From assembly GCF_017792385.1 (NCBI RefSeq), contig NZ_CP051230.1, positions 620,001-684,000 of the forward strand: 64,000 bases of DNA. The letters run 5' to 3'. The notes beneath the pieces are model-generated. The model worked only from the letters and a program-made list of their open reading frames with translations, was not told the DNA's origin and made no database searches. Source of the DNA: Hyphomonas sp. GTDB lineage: Bacteria; Pseudomonadota; Alphaproteobacteria; Caulobacterales; Hyphomonadaceae. Shown one piece after another: positions 43,731-53,263 of the stretch. Position 1 is the stretch's first letter; each line of letters starts with the position of its first letter. The translations under genes and the position numbers were made by a program.

Positions 43731-43753
43731 AAATTATTGAAAAACGATAATTT
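43731..43753 (+). promoter_or_regulatory. Inverted repeat upstream of RND operon
   Basis: AAATTAT (43731-43737) and ATAATTT (43747-43753) are perfect inverted repeats with a nine-base spacer, lying just upstream of a -35 hexamer. Good spacing for a repressor or activator dimer. AT-rich against a GC-rich background. Confidence 0.5.
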
Positions 43754-43757
43754 ATCA

Positions 43758-43786
43758 TTGACAGTCGAATAGAGCGGGCGTATCCG
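43758..43786 (+). promoter_or_regulatory. Sigma-70-type promoter of RND operon
   Basis: TTGACA (43758-43763), a 17-base spacer, and TATCCG (43781-43786), 30 bp before the first start codon. The -35 is a perfect consensus; the -10 is weaker. Confidence 0.55.
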
Positions 43787-43816
43787 ACATCTGAAACAGG
43801 GAGCGTTGCCGACGGC

Positions 43817-45271
43817 ATGACACGATCAATTCTACTAATCAGTTCGGCAATTCTCACGGCCTGTGCGTCCACACAGGCAAATCTTCCCGGCGTGAACGGT
43901 AACCGAGAGGAAATTTTTGCTGTTGCGCCGGAAGCACCGGTTGACTGGGCGTCATCCGGCGTTGCCGGACAGGCCCCGACCGGCGACTGGCTCGGCCAGT
44001 TCAACGACCCCGTCATGGAACGCCTCGTGCGCGAGGCGCTCGCCAACAGCCCGACGCTGGAGTCCCGCGCCGCGCTGGTGCGCGCCGCCGAAGCCTCCAT
44101 TCGCACGGCCCGCTCCCAGCGCCTGCCCAGCGTCGACGGCACGATCAGTACGGGCGTGACCTCCAATGCATTTGAAACGGGCGGAGATCTCGACCGCGCA
44201 ACCGACGGCATTTACGGCCTGGGCCTGGACGCGAGTTGGGAAGCCGACCTCTGGAACCGGCTGGGTCGCGGGATCGCCGCTGCCGAAGCCGACCTCGCCG
44301 CCAGCGAAGCCGATCTTGCCGCCGCCGAACTCTCCGTTGCGGCCCAGACAGCCATCGCCTGGGTCAATTTGAACGCCGCGCTTGCACAGGAACGCGTCGC
44401 CGTCCTGACCTATGAAGCCCGTGACCGGGTGCGCATCCTGACCGAGCGCCGCTTCCAGCGGGGCCTTGCCGAAGCACTGGATGTGCGGACCGCGCGCAGC
44501 GCGCTGGCCGGCGCCGAAGCCGACATCGCCCAACGCCGCCAATTGTCCGGCGAGGCCGCACGCCGCCTGGAAATCCTGCTGGGGCGGTATCCGTCCACCG
44601 AGATCGAGGCCACGGCTGACCTGCCAATCCTGGACCCGCTGACGGTCGAGGGAAATCCGATGCTGCTGCTGGCCCGGCGGCCGGACATTGCCAGCGCGGA
44701 AGCCTCCGTCGTGGCCGCAGGCCTCAGAGCCGAACAGGCACGCCTGGCCATGTTGCCCGCCCTGCGTCTGACCGGTTCGGTCTCCACCAGCGAGTCGGAA
44801 TTTGCCGACATGGTGGACCCGGAACGCATCGCTGCGCGGCTGGTGGCCAGCCTCATTCAGCCGCTTTTCACCGGCGGTCGTCTCGACGCCCAGCGGGATG
44901 CCGCGGTGGCCCAGGCCGAATCCGCCATAGCCAGCTATGCCGGTGCAGCCCTCTCAGCCTGGGGAGAAGTGGAAGACGCCATTGCGGCCGATACCTATCT
45001 TGCCCAGCAGGAAGACGCACAGCTTCGCGCCCTCGAAGAGGCCAGGCTGGCGGAAGAACTGGCCGTGCGCCAGTACACAAGCGGCACGATCTCCGTGTTC
45101 AATCTGATCGATGCCCAGACCCGGCGCCTGACCTCCGAAAGTCAACTGGTCGCCGCCCGTGCCTCACGCGCGACCAACCGGGTTTCCTATCACCTCGCTC
45201 TTGGGGGTGGCCTGCCCGTGCAGACCGCCTCCGCCACACCACAAGCCCCGCAGGAAAACGCCGCAGAATAG
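43817..45271 (+). CDS. RND efflux outer-membrane factor (NodT/OprM type) lipoprotein
   Basis: 484 residues. Lipobox ILTAC at residues 12-16; then the TolC-like coiled-coil repeats (PTLESRAALVRAAEAS, ARRPDIASAEASVVA, RPDIASAE motif). The C-terminus has ISVFNLIDAQTRRLTSE. Forms the outer-membrane channel with the adaptor and permease encoded next. Start ATG at 43817 follows the promoter described. 17 bp separates it from the adaptor gene. Confidence 0.9.
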   Translation: MTRSILLISSAILTACASTQANLPGVNGNREEIFAVAPEAPVDWASSGVAGQAPTGDWLGQFNDPVMERLVREALANSPTLESRAALVRAAEASIRTARSQRLPSVDGTISTGVTSNAFETGGDLDRATDGIYGLGLDASWEADLWNRLGRGIAAAEADLAASEADLAAAELSVAAQTAIAWVNLNAALAQERVAVLTYEARDRVRILTERRFQRGLAEALDVRTARSALAGAEADIAQRRQLSGEAARRLEILLGRYPSTEIEATADLPILDPLTVEGNPMLLLARRPDIASAEASVVAAGLRAEQARLAMLPALRLTGSVSTSESEFADMVDPERIAARLVASLIQPLFTGGRLDAQRDAAVAQAESAIASYAGAALSAWGEVEDAIAADTYLAQQEDAQLRALEEARLAEELAVRQYTSGTISVFNLIDAQTRRLTSESQLVAARASRATNRVSYHLALGGGLPVQTASATPQAPQENAAE

Positions 45272-45288
45272 CGGCAGGAGAATAAGTC

Positions 45289-46560
45289 ATGGGACGCGTC
45301 ATTTCAGTTTTGGTACCCTTGGGGATTATCGCCTTCGTCGGTGTCGGCGGCGTCATTGCACTCTCCGCCGTCAAACCTGCACCGGAAAAGGCTGAAGAAG
45401 CCCGCGCCGGCCTGAACGTGTTCGCCGAACCCATTCGGCGCGGAGACCTGACACTGGTCGTTGAATCCCAGGGCGAAGTGAAGCCGCGCCGCGAGATCAT
45501 CGTGGCCCCGCAGATTTCAGGTCGCATCTCCTACGTCTCGCCGGACTTCATCGACGGGGGCTTCATCAATCGGGGCCAGCTGCTGGTGCGCGTGGAGGCC
45601 GCCGACTATGAACTCGCCGTCGTGCGCGCCCAGTCCTCGGTCGCCAGCGCCGAACAGGCACTGGCCCGTGAAGAGGCCGAAGCCGAACTGGCGCGTCAGG
45701 ACATCCAGGATCTCGGGATCACGGACGCCTCTCCCCTCGCCCGGCGTGAACCGCAGCTGGCCGAAGCCCGCGCGGCGCTCGAATCGGCCAAGGCCCAGTT
45801 GAAAGACGCCCAACTCGCGCTGGACCGGACGGCCGTCTACGCTCCGTTCGCCGGACGCGTGCGGGAACGCAATGTCGATATTGGTCAGGTTGTGGCCGTC
45901 GGTCAGTCCCTCGGCCAGATCTTCGCCAATGATGTGGTCGAGGTCGCCATGCCGCTCAAGGATGCCGAGATGGGCCGTCTCGGCCTGCCGCTTGCCTTCA
46001 GTGCCAGCGCCAACAATCCGGGGCCGGACGTCACATTCCGCGCCACAGTGGGCGGCATTGAACGCGAATGGCACGGTCAGGTCGTCCGGACCGCCGCAGC
46101 CGTCAACTCGCAGACTCGCCAGATCAATGTAATCGCCGAACTTCAGGACCCCTATGGCGCCGGGGCGGACGGCGATGCTCCCATGGCCCCCGGCCTGTTC
46201 GTCAACGCCACGATCCAGGGCGAGACGATCGAGGATGTCCTGATTGCTCCGCGCGGCGCGCTGCGCGGCGATGACCGGTTGTTCGTCGGCCTTCCGGAAG
46301 AAGGCAAGCTGTCGATCCGTCAGGTTGACCTGATCTATTCTGATCCCGACGGCGCCTATGTCTCTTCCGGGGTCGAGGCCGGCGAGCTGGCCATCACCAG
46401 CCCCATCCAGGCGCCGTTTGACGGCATGAGCATCACGGTCATGCAGCGCATGGAAGACGGCACGATCAAGATCCACGAGCCGAAACCCACCGATGATGCA
46501 TCGACGTCAGACGAGCCGGCGGCTCTGGTCTCCAATACCGGGGAAGGAGTTGCACAATGA
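45289..46560 (+). CDS. RND efflux periplasmic adaptor (HlyD/MFP family)
   Basis: 423 residues. N-terminal membrane anchor (VLVPLGIIAFVGVGGVIAL), biotinyl-lipoyl-like halves (ESQGEVKPRREIIVAPQISG; YAPFAGRVRERNVDIGQVV), a coiled-coil hairpin between them, and the beta-barrel domain. The acidic C-terminal tail is dispensable in look. Its stop overlaps the permease start by 4 bp, so the pair is coupled. Exports unknown compounds with the outer-membrane factor. Confidence 0.9.
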   Translation: MGRVISVLVPLGIIAFVGVGGVIALSAVKPAPEKAEEARAGLNVFAEPIRRGDLTLVVESQGEVKPRREIIVAPQISGRISYVSPDFIDGGFINRGQLLVRVEAADYELAVVRAQSSVASAEQALAREEAEAELARQDIQDLGITDASPLARREPQLAEARAALESAKAQLKDAQLALDRTAVYAPFAGRVRERNVDIGQVVAVGQSLGQIFANDVVEVAMPLKDAEMGRLGLPLAFSASANNPGPDVTFRATVGGIEREWHGQVVRTAAAVNSQTRQINVIAELQDPYGAGADGDAPMAPGLFVNATIQGETIEDVLIAPRGALRGDDRLFVGLPEEGKLSIRQVDLIYSDPDGAYVSSGVEAGELAITSPIQAPFDGMSITVMQRMEDGTIKIHEPKPTDDASTSDEPAALVSNTGEGVAQ

Positions 46561-49500
46561 ACGGGATCGTTGCCTGGTTCGCCCGCAATGCGGTGGCTGC
46601 GAACCTGTTGATGATTGTTGCCTTTGTCGGCGGCGTCTTCGGCTACACCAAGATGGAACAGGAAATGTTCCCTGTGGTGAACATCACCGGTGCCTCGGTA
46701 TCGGTCGCGTGGAATGGCGCGTCGCCACAGGATGTCGAGGAGCAGATCGTCACCCGCATCGAGGAAGCCGTTGCAGACATCAACGGACTCGATCGTATCA
46801 CCTCCATCGCCAATGAGGGCTTTGGTGTCGTCAACATCAAGGGTCGCGACGACATCGACATGGAGGAGTTCCTCGACGAGGTGAAGATCCGCGTCGACCA
46901 GATCAACAATCTGCCCCAGGCCGCATTCGAGCCGCAGGTGCAGCGCTGGGAACAACGCAACTGGTTCATGGGCATGGCGGTCCATGGCAATGTCGATGAC
47001 CGCACACTGAAACGCCTGGCCGATCAGGTGCGCGACGATATCGCCAATATTTCCGGTGGCGAACTGGCCGTGCTGCAGGGGGTTATCGACGAACAGGTCA
47101 ATATCGAAGTCTCCGAGGAAGCCCTGCGTCGCTTCGGCCTCAGCTTCAGCGATGTGGCCAATGCCATCCGGCGGTCATCCCTGAATTCGTCCGGCGGCCG
47201 CATTGAATCCTCCACCGGCGACGTTTCAATCACGACCCGTCAACTGGCCGATACGGCGGACCAGTTCGGCAGCATCATCATTCGCCAGACAACCGAAGAC
47301 GGCACGATCCGCGTCGCAGACATCGCGTCCGTGGATGACGGGTTCGTCACTGACAAGTTCAGTGCGCGTTTCAACGGGGAGCCGACCGCCTTCGTGATGG
47401 TCCCCTCCCCCGACACGATGCACATCATCGACTATACCGACGCGTTCAAGGATTATATCGAACGGGCCAATGACCCGTCGAACGGCATCCTGCCGGAAGC
47501 GGTCAAGATCGACATCCTCTGGGACGATTCCGAATCCTTCAAGGCACGCATGGACCTGATCACCCAGTCGGCCATGATGGGCGCGGTGCTCGTCATGCTC
47601 GTCCTGGTCCTGTTCCTGCGCCCGACCGTGGCAATCTGGGTCACTGTGGGCATCATGACAGCCTTTGCGGGCGGCATCCTGCTGCTGCCCTATTTTGGTG
47701 TGTCCTGGAACATCCTGTCGACCTTCGCCGTGCTTCTGGTGATCGGGGTGATCGTGGACGATGCCATCATCGTCGGCGAGAACATCCACAGGGAAATCGA
47801 AAGCGGCCGGCGCGAAGGCCTCGATGCGGCCATTGTCGGCACGCAGCTGGTCATGAAGCCGGTCATCTTCGGCGTTCTGACCACGATCATTGCCTTCCTT
47901 CCCTGGGCATTCATTACCGGGCCCACGCGCATGTTCACGCAGCAGATCACCTTTGTCGTGGTTGCCGCGCTGATCTTCTCGATCATTGAATGCATGCTGA
48001 TCCTGCCCAGCCACCTGGCGCACATGAAGCAGCAGAAATTCGATGGCCCGTCTGGCCGGTTCCTGAAGCTGCAGCGCCGGATTGCAGACAGCCTGCTCTG
48101 GTTTGCCAACAATCTCTACAAGCCGGCACTGGAACTCGCGATCCGCTTTCGCTACGCCACGGTGGCCTTCTTCTTCTGCCTCTTCTACCTGGCGACCAAT
48201 ATCACCGGGATGGGGATCGTGCCGTTCAAGTTCATGCCCGAGATCGAGGCAGACCTTGTCCAGGTCGAAATCGACATGCCGGACGGCACTCCCTATGAGC
48301 GCCTGCTCCAGATCCGGGACCAGCTTCAGGCCGGAATCGAGAAGACCAAACAGGTCACGGATGCAGAATATCCCGAGATCGAAGGCGGCCTCGTCACCGA
48401 TGCATCCGTTGTGGCCGCAGATGGGCGGGTTCAGGCCTGGATCGGACTGCTGGCGCCGGAAGACCGTCCGCAAGGTGTGCGGTCGAAGGAAATTTCCGAA
48501 CGCATGCGGGAATATGTCGGCGACATTCAGGATGCAGAGGAAATCAGCTTTGACTTCACCTTCAATGATGAACAGAGCGGCGTTCGCTTTGCCCTGAACC
48601 ATCCGGACCTGGATCGCCTGAGGGCTGCTGCAGCCGAAGTGAAGGCCCACCTCGCCACGTATTCGAACGCCTATGACATCGGGGACAATTTGTCCTCCGC
48701 CGCAGAGGAAATCCAGATTTCCCTCAAGCCCGGCGCAGAGACCCTCGGCATCACGCTGGCTGATGTGTCCGAACAGATCCGTCAGGCCTATTTCGGGGAA
48801 GAGGTCCAGCGCCTGCCCCGGGACGGCGAGGATGTTCGCGTCATGGTGCGCCTGCCGGAATCCGCTCGCCGCGATCTGGACAGCATCGACACGCTGCGCG
48901 TGCGCACACCCGATGGCCGTGAAATCCCGATCACGCAGGTGGCAGATTTCGAATTTGCCCCCGGTATCAACCGGATCATCCGCCGCAACCGCACCCGGTC
49001 GGTTTCTGTCTATGCAGAGGTGCAGGGCGAAGGCGGACGTGGCCGGATCATGGCGGCGATGGAGAAGGATTTCTGGCCCGACTTCCAGCGCCACTTCCCG
49101 GACGTCCAGCGTGGCGAGGCCGGCGGCTTTGAAGAGGAACAGAAATTCTTCGCCGAAGTCGGACGCCTGATCCTGATTGCCATTGGCACGATGTACATTC
49201 TGCTGGCCGTCGCGTTCCGGTCCTACGCCCAGCCGATCATGCTGATGATGGCCCTGCCCTTCGCCTATTGCGGCGCAGTGTTCGGCCTGTGGATGTTCAA
49301 CACGCCGATGGCCATGTTCTCCTTCTTCGGCATCGCCGCCGCCGCAGGGGTCGTGATCAACGACAACCTCGTCCTGATCGATTATGTGAACCGACGGCGC
49401 GACGAGGGCGCCGGCGCGGTCCAGGCACTGATCGATGGCGGCGTGTCGCGCTTCCGGCCGATCCTGCTCACCTCCGTGACGACGATTGTCGGCATCCTGC

Positions 49501-49778
49501 CATTGATCGCGGAGAAATCCGTGCAGGCGCAGTTCCTGAAACCCATGGTGATCTCGCTCGGGGCAGCGGTGGCCTTTGCCCTCTTCGTCTCGCTCCTGTT
49601 CGTCCCCGCCCTGTATGCGGTGGGCGTCGAGATCGGCCGTATCTTCCGCTGGACATGGGGCGGCAAGCCCTTCCGCCAGATCGGGGAGACCTATAGTGGC
49701 GAAGTCACGATCGACGAGGATGAACTGATCGGGACCAGCCAGGATGGCGGACTTGGCCCCATGGCTCCCGCCGAATAG
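46557..49778 (+). CDS. RND efflux permease (AcrB/HAE1-like)
   Basis: 1073 residues with two matching halves of six membrane helices and large periplasmic loops. TM4 has VIGVIVDDAIIVGENI (proton relay aspartates) and TM10 region has GIAAAAGVVINDNLVLIDYV. Proton-driven efflux from periplasm or membrane. It belongs to the group whose adaptor precedes it and sits nearer the Tol/heavy-drug branch; the substrate is unknown. A 9-bp hairpin follows 20 bp past the stop. Confidence 0.92.
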   Translation: MNGIVAWFARNAVAANLLMIVAFVGGVFGYTKMEQEMFPVVNITGASVSVAWNGASPQDVEEQIVTRIEEAVADINGLDRITSIANEGFGVVNIKGRDDIDMEEFLDEVKIRVDQINNLPQAAFEPQVQRWEQRNWFMGMAVHGNVDDRTLKRLADQVRDDIANISGGELAVLQGVIDEQVNIEVSEEALRRFGLSFSDVANAIRRSSLNSSGGRIESSTGDVSITTRQLADTADQFGSIIIRQTTEDGTIRVADIASVDDGFVTDKFSARFNGEPTAFVMVPSPDTMHIIDYTDAFKDYIERANDPSNGILPEAVKIDILWDDSESFKARMDLITQSAMMGAVLVMLVLVLFLRPTVAIWVTVGIMTAFAGGILLLPYFGVSWNILSTFAVLLVIGVIVDDAIIVGENIHREIESGRREGLDAAIVGTQLVMKPVIFGVLTTIIAFLPWAFITGPTRMFTQQITFVVVAALIFSIIECMLILPSHLAHMKQQKFDGPSGRFLKLQRRIADSLLWFANNLYKPALELAIRFRYATVAFFFCLFYLATNITGMGIVPFKFMPEIEADLVQVEIDMPDGTPYERLLQIRDQLQAGIEKTKQVTDAEYPEIEGGLVTDASVVAADGRVQAWIGLLAPEDRPQGVRSKEISERMREYVGDIQDAEEISFDFTFNDEQSGVRFALNHPDLDRLRAAAAEVKAHLATYSNAYDIGDNLSSAAEEIQISLKPGAETLGITLADVSEQIRQAYFGEEVQRLPRDGEDVRVMVRLPESARRDLDSIDTLRVRTPDGREIPITQVADFEFAPGINRIIRRNRTRSVSVYAEVQGEGGRGRIMAAMEKDFWPDFQRHFPDVQRGEAGGFEEEQKFFAEVGRLILIAIGTMYILLAVAFRSYAQPIMLMMALPFAYCGAVFGLWMFNTPMAMFSFFGIAAAAGVVINDNLVLIDYVNRRRDEGAGAVQALIDGGVSRFRPILLTSVTTIVGILPLIAEKSVQAQFLKPMVISLGAAVAFALFVSLLFVPALYAVGVEIGRIFRWTWGGKPFRQIGETYSGEVTIDEDELIGTSQDGGLGPMAPAE

Positions 49779-49798
49779 ACTGACCTCAATTCGATGAC

Positions 49799-49824
49799 GG
49801 CCCGTCCGGTGAGGAGGACGGGCC
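49799..49824 (+). terminator. Hairpin after RND permease gene
   Basis: GGCCCGTCC-GGTGAGGA-GGACGGGCC is a perfect 9-bp stem between the permease stop and the M13 peptidase start. No T-run follows, so it may reduce readthrough or stabilise the upstream message rather than end it fully. Confidence 0.6.
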
Positions 49825-49853
49825 TCATCCCTTATCTACTGGAGAGACTTAGC

Positions 49854-52076
49854 ATGCAGAAACTCATGTTCGGGGCAGCGGCTGTTGCCCTTCTTGCCGC
49901 TTGCGGCCAGACCGCAACGGAAGATACCGGCCAGCCTGCCGAACCGGCAGAGACCGTATCCACCTCCCCCACCACCCCGAATGAAGACGGCAAATACGTC
50001 ACGCCCGAAGGCCTCGAGCTTACCGCTGCCGACTATTGGGGAGATTGGGGGATCGACCTGACGGTGCGCGACGAATCCGTTTCTCCGGGGGATGATTTCT
50101 ATGCCTATGCGAATGGCAAATGGCTCGACAGTTTCGTCATTCCCAGCGACCGCACCCGCTATGGTGCCTTCACACTGCTGGCGGAAAAGTCCGAACAGCG
50201 CGTGCTGAACATCATCCAGGAACTGGCCGAGGCCGAACCGGATCCCGCCACGCTCGAAGGCAAGGTCGCCTCTGTCTACAATGCCTATATGGACACCAGC
50301 GGCATCGAAGCCGCCGGCCTGACCCCGGCAATCCCCTATCTCAGCAAGATCAAGGGCATTTCCAGCCGCGAAGACCTTGCCAGGGTCTTTGCCGCGACGG
50401 GGTTCGCCTCGCCGATCGGGGGTTGGGTCGATGTCGATTCCAAACAGACCGACCAGTACATTTTCTACATCACCCAGGCCGGGCTCGGCATCGGGGATCG
50501 TGACTATTACCTGGACGACAGCGAGAAGAATCTCGAAATTCGTGCCGCCTACAAGCAGATGCTGGTCAATCTCCTGACCGAAGCCGGGCAAGAGGATGCC
50601 GACGCGGCAGCAGACCGGGTGATCGCGCTCGAGACCCGCTTGGCACAGGCCCATTGGGACCGCGCCGCAGGCCGCAACCGCAATCTGACCTACAACAAGA
50701 TGAGCCGCGAAGAACTGCAGCAACTCGCCGGCGACTTCCCCGTGGCGACGATGCTGATGGATCTCGGCCTCAACGGTGAACAGGCCTTCGTCGTGCGCCA
50801 GGTCACCCCGACGGAAGAAGAGATCGCCGAAAACGGCCTGACGCCGGAACAGGTCGAGAAGGTCTCCGGCGGCGGCATTGCCGGCCTGTTCGAGGTCATG
50901 CAGACGGCTCCGCTGGAAGACTGGAAAGCCTATCTGACGGCTCATTTCCTGATCGATCATGCCGACGTCCTGCCCCAGCGCCTCGACGCCGCCACGTTCG
51001 AATTCTACGGCAAGACGCTCGGCGGCGCCGAGGAACAGCGTGAGCGCTGGAAGCGCGCCGTCTCCACGGTTGAGGGGTCCGTCGGCGAGGCCGTCGGCAA
51101 GGTCTATGCCGACCGCTTCTTCCCGACCGAGAACAAGGCCGCCATGGACGAACTGGTGGCCAATCTGCGCAAGGCAATGAGCAGCAATCTCGACGAAATC
51201 GAGTGGATGGGCGAGGAAACCAAGACCGAAGCCCGCGACAAGCTTGGCAAGTTCACGCCGAAAATCGGCTATCCGGAGAAATTCGAGACCTATGAAGGCC
51301 TGAATGTCGGTCCGGATGCCTTTGCGAACAATATCGCGGTCAATGACTGGGCCTGGAAAGACATGATTTCCCAGCTCGGCCAGCCGATTGACCGGACAGA
51401 ATGGTTCATGCTGCCACAGACGGTGAATGCGTATTATTCCCCCAATCGCAACGAAATCGTCTTCCCGGCAGCCATTCTCCAGCCGCCCTTCTTCAACCTC
51501 ACTGCGGACCCGGCCGTGAATTACGGCGCCATTGGCGGCGTCATCGGACACGAAATCGGACACGGTTTCGATGATCAGGGTGCCAAATCGGACGGAAATG
51601 GAACGCTGAGAAACTGGTGGACCGATGAGGACAACGCCAATTTCAAGGCAAAGACCGGCGCGCTGGTGGACCAGTACAATGCGCTGTGTCCGCTGGATGA
51701 CGGGGAAACCTGCGTGAATGGCGCGCTGACACTTGGCGAAAACATTGGCGATCTGGGCGGGCTGTCGATGGCCTACAAGGCCTACAAGCTGAGCCTGGAT
51801 ACCAATGGCGACGGCACGATCAGCCCGGATGAAGAGGCCCCGGTCCTGGACGGCCTGACGGGAGATCAGCGCTTCTTCCTGTCCTGGGCCCAGGTCTGGC
51901 GGGCGAAATACCGCGAGGAAGCCACGCGCCGGCAGCTGCTGACCGATCCGCATTCGCCGCCGCTCTATCGCGTCAACGGCATCGTGCGGAACCTGTCGGA
52001 ATGGTACGACGCCTTCGACGTGTCCCCGGAAGACGCGCTCTATCTACCTCCGGAAGAACGCATCCGGATCTGGTAA
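49854..52076 (+). CDS. M13-family zinc metallopeptidase (neprilysin-like), lipoprotein
   Basis: 740 residues from the ATG at 49854 (GGAGAG upstream), giving a signal peptide with lipobox LLAACGQ. Zinc site HEIGHGFDDQG, third ligand in GENIGDLGG, and the substrate-binding NAYYSPNRNEI. Degrades peptides at the outer membrane or periplasm. It follows the efflux operon on the same strand and has its own strong terminator. Confidence 0.9.
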   Translation: MQKLMFGAAAVALLAACGQTATEDTGQPAEPAETVSTSPTTPNEDGKYVTPEGLELTAADYWGDWGIDLTVRDESVSPGDDFYAYANGKWLDSFVIPSDRTRYGAFTLLAEKSEQRVLNIIQELAEAEPDPATLEGKVASVYNAYMDTSGIEAAGLTPAIPYLSKIKGISSREDLARVFAATGFASPIGGWVDVDSKQTDQYIFYITQAGLGIGDRDYYLDDSEKNLEIRAAYKQMLVNLLTEAGQEDADAAADRVIALETRLAQAHWDRAAGRNRNLTYNKMSREELQQLAGDFPVATMLMDLGLNGEQAFVVRQVTPTEEEIAENGLTPEQVEKVSGGGIAGLFEVMQTAPLEDWKAYLTAHFLIDHADVLPQRLDAATFEFYGKTLGGAEEQRERWKRAVSTVEGSVGEAVGKVYADRFFPTENKAAMDELVANLRKAMSSNLDEIEWMGEETKTEARDKLGKFTPKIGYPEKFETYEGLNVGPDAFANNIAVNDWAWKDMISQLGQPIDRTEWFMLPQTVNAYYSPNRNEIVFPAAILQPPFFNLTADPAVNYGAIGGVIGHEIGHGFDDQGAKSDGNGTLRNWWTDEDNANFKAKTGALVDQYNALCPLDDGETCVNGALTLGENIGDLGGLSMAYKAYKLSLDTNGDGTISPDEEAPVLDGLTGDQRFFLSWAQVWRAKYREEATRRQLLTDPHSPPLYRVNGIVRNLSEWYDAFDVSPEDALYLPPEERIRIW

Positions 52077-52105
52077 GCTCGCACCAATCGTAATTGTTAC
52101 TGCAG

Positions 52106-52134
52106 AATGCAGCGCCCCCGGGCGCTGCATTTTT
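52106..52134 (+). terminator. Intrinsic terminator of M13 peptidase gene
   Basis: AATGCAGCGCCC-CC-GGGCGCTGCATT followed by TTT: a perfect 12-bp symmetric stem (10 bp with realistic loop), 30 bp after the stop codon. Confidence 0.88.
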
Positions 52135-52227
52135 ACTTCTTCTGAACACCTTGCGGGCTATCGTTGGGTCATGGGTGGATGTGGCATGAAAATTGCGACG
52201 ACTGCAGGCAAAGGAATCCGCACCAGA

Positions 52228-52560
52228 ATGAAACTTCTCGATCGCCTCTTCAAACCGTCCAAATCCGCTCCCGTTGCTCCGGCTGCGTCGCGCGTGGAAA
52301 AGATGGTTACCCCAACCCAGGACCGGCCGCGCCCGGCCCGGTCTTCGGTCTATCGTGAAGCCTATGTTGTGTATGATTCCGGCTACAAGCGCCGTGGCAT
52401 CGTGCTTGATTACACCGATACCGGGGTCCGCCTGCGCTTTCCCACCAATGAAGGCATGCCGGAACATGTGACGGTCAATGCCCGTGGGGTCGGCGTTCAG
52501 GGCCGCGCCCGGGTGGTCTGGCAGAAGGGTTCGGAAGCCGGATTCCAGCTGGTCGGCTAG
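52228..52560 (+). CDS. PilZ-like domain protein
   Basis: 110 residues from the ATG at 52228; in-frame ATGs at 52171 and 52186 are possible because none has a strong ribosome site. A basic Pro/Lys-rich N-terminus precedes a beta-barrel with RSSVYREAYVVYDSGYKRRG and LDYTDTGVRLRF, similar to the RxxxR and (D/N)xSxxG motifs of PilZ c-di-GMP receptors but degenerate in both. Binding of c-di-GMP is therefore doubtful. Stands alone after the M13 terminator. Confidence 0.65.
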   Translation: MKLLDRLFKPSKSAPVAPAASRVEKMVTPTQDRPRPARSSVYREAYVVYDSGYKRRGIVLDYTDTGVRLRFPTNEGMPEHVTVNARGVGVQGRARVVWQKGSEAGFQLVG

Positions 52561-52649
52561 CGCCCCCGGCCTGCCGTAACGGAAAGTCCCTTGGCATTTC
52601 GCGCAGAAGGGTATTCACTCCCCTTTCCAGAAAAGGAAAGGGACGCGCC

Positions 52650-52892
52650 ATGGCAATCATGAAATCGGAAGAGATTCTCGCCGAATCCACCAAATCCTTC
52701 GAGGACGCCATCCAGACAGCGGTGACACGGTTCGATGCCACCGTGAAAGGCTTGGCCTCGGCCTATGTGAACAGCATGTACACGACGATCAAGAACGGCA
52801 AGATCGAGAAGTATCGTGTGAATCTGCAGATGACATTCGAAGTCATGCCGCCCAAGGCGGATGACAAGGCAAAACGCGCGAAGAAGAGCTAG
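52650..52892 (+). CDS. Dodecin-like flavin-binding protein
   Basis: 80 residues. STKSFEDAIQTAVTRFDATVKGL and the final strand KIEKYRVNLQMTFEV match the dodecin fold, which assembles into hollow dodecamers binding flavins or CoA. The usual Trp of the flavin site is not present; Tyr lies nearby (SAYVNSMY). A Lys-rich tail (KADDKAKRAKKS) extends it. It is followed after 2 bp by the DUF1801 gene. Confidence 0.75.
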   Translation: MAIMKSEEILAESTKSFEDAIQTAVTRFDATVKGLASAYVNSMYTTIKNGKIEKYRVNLQMTFEVMPPKADDKAKRAKKS

Positions 52893-52894
52893 AC

Positions 52895-53263
52895 TTGGCG
52901 GGGGCGAAAACGGTCGAGTCCTGGTTTGCAGGGCTCGATCCCCATCAATCGGCCATCGCAGAAGCCCTGAAGGCGCGGATCGAACAGCTCGGCCCGTCCC
53001 TCAGCTGCAAGCTGGCATGGGGATTTCCGTGCTGGAGCGGATCGGAACGCATCTTCTCGATTGTGGCCCAAAAGGACCGGTGCAATCTGCAACTGTTTTA
53101 CGGGGCTGCGCTCGCCGCCGACCATCCGGGCCGGATCGAAGGCACCGGCAAGGCATTGCGCCACGTGAAAGTGCGCGCCATCGCGGACATCGACCCGGAA
53201 CTCGACCGGATCATCACTGACGCCATTGAACTGGACGCCACCAATCCTCAGCGTGTGCGTTAG
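52895..53263 (+). CDS. DUF1801 domain protein
   Basis: 122 residues from a TTG start at 52895, two bases after the dodecin-like stop; no better start is seen. LKARIEQLGPSLSCKLAWGFPCWSG and the C-terminal GTGKALRHVKVRAIADID match the DUF1801/YdhG-type fold. Function unknown, probably cytosolic. Overlaps the convergent next gene by 4 bp. Confidence 0.75.
   Translation: MAGAKTVESWFAGLDPHQSAIAEALKARIEQLGPSLSCKLAWGFPCWSGSERIFSIVAQKDRCNLQLFYGAALAADHPGRIEGTGKALRHVKVRAIADIDPELDRIITDAIELDATNPQRVR

Noticed and set aside
47226..49094. Minus-strand frame of 622 codons opposite the RND permease
   Set aside because: Antisense shadow of a gene with complete RND motifs.
49836..51953. Minus-strand frame of 705 codons opposite the M13 peptidase
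   Set aside because: Antisense to an intact HExxH peptidase gene; composition is that of a codon shadow.
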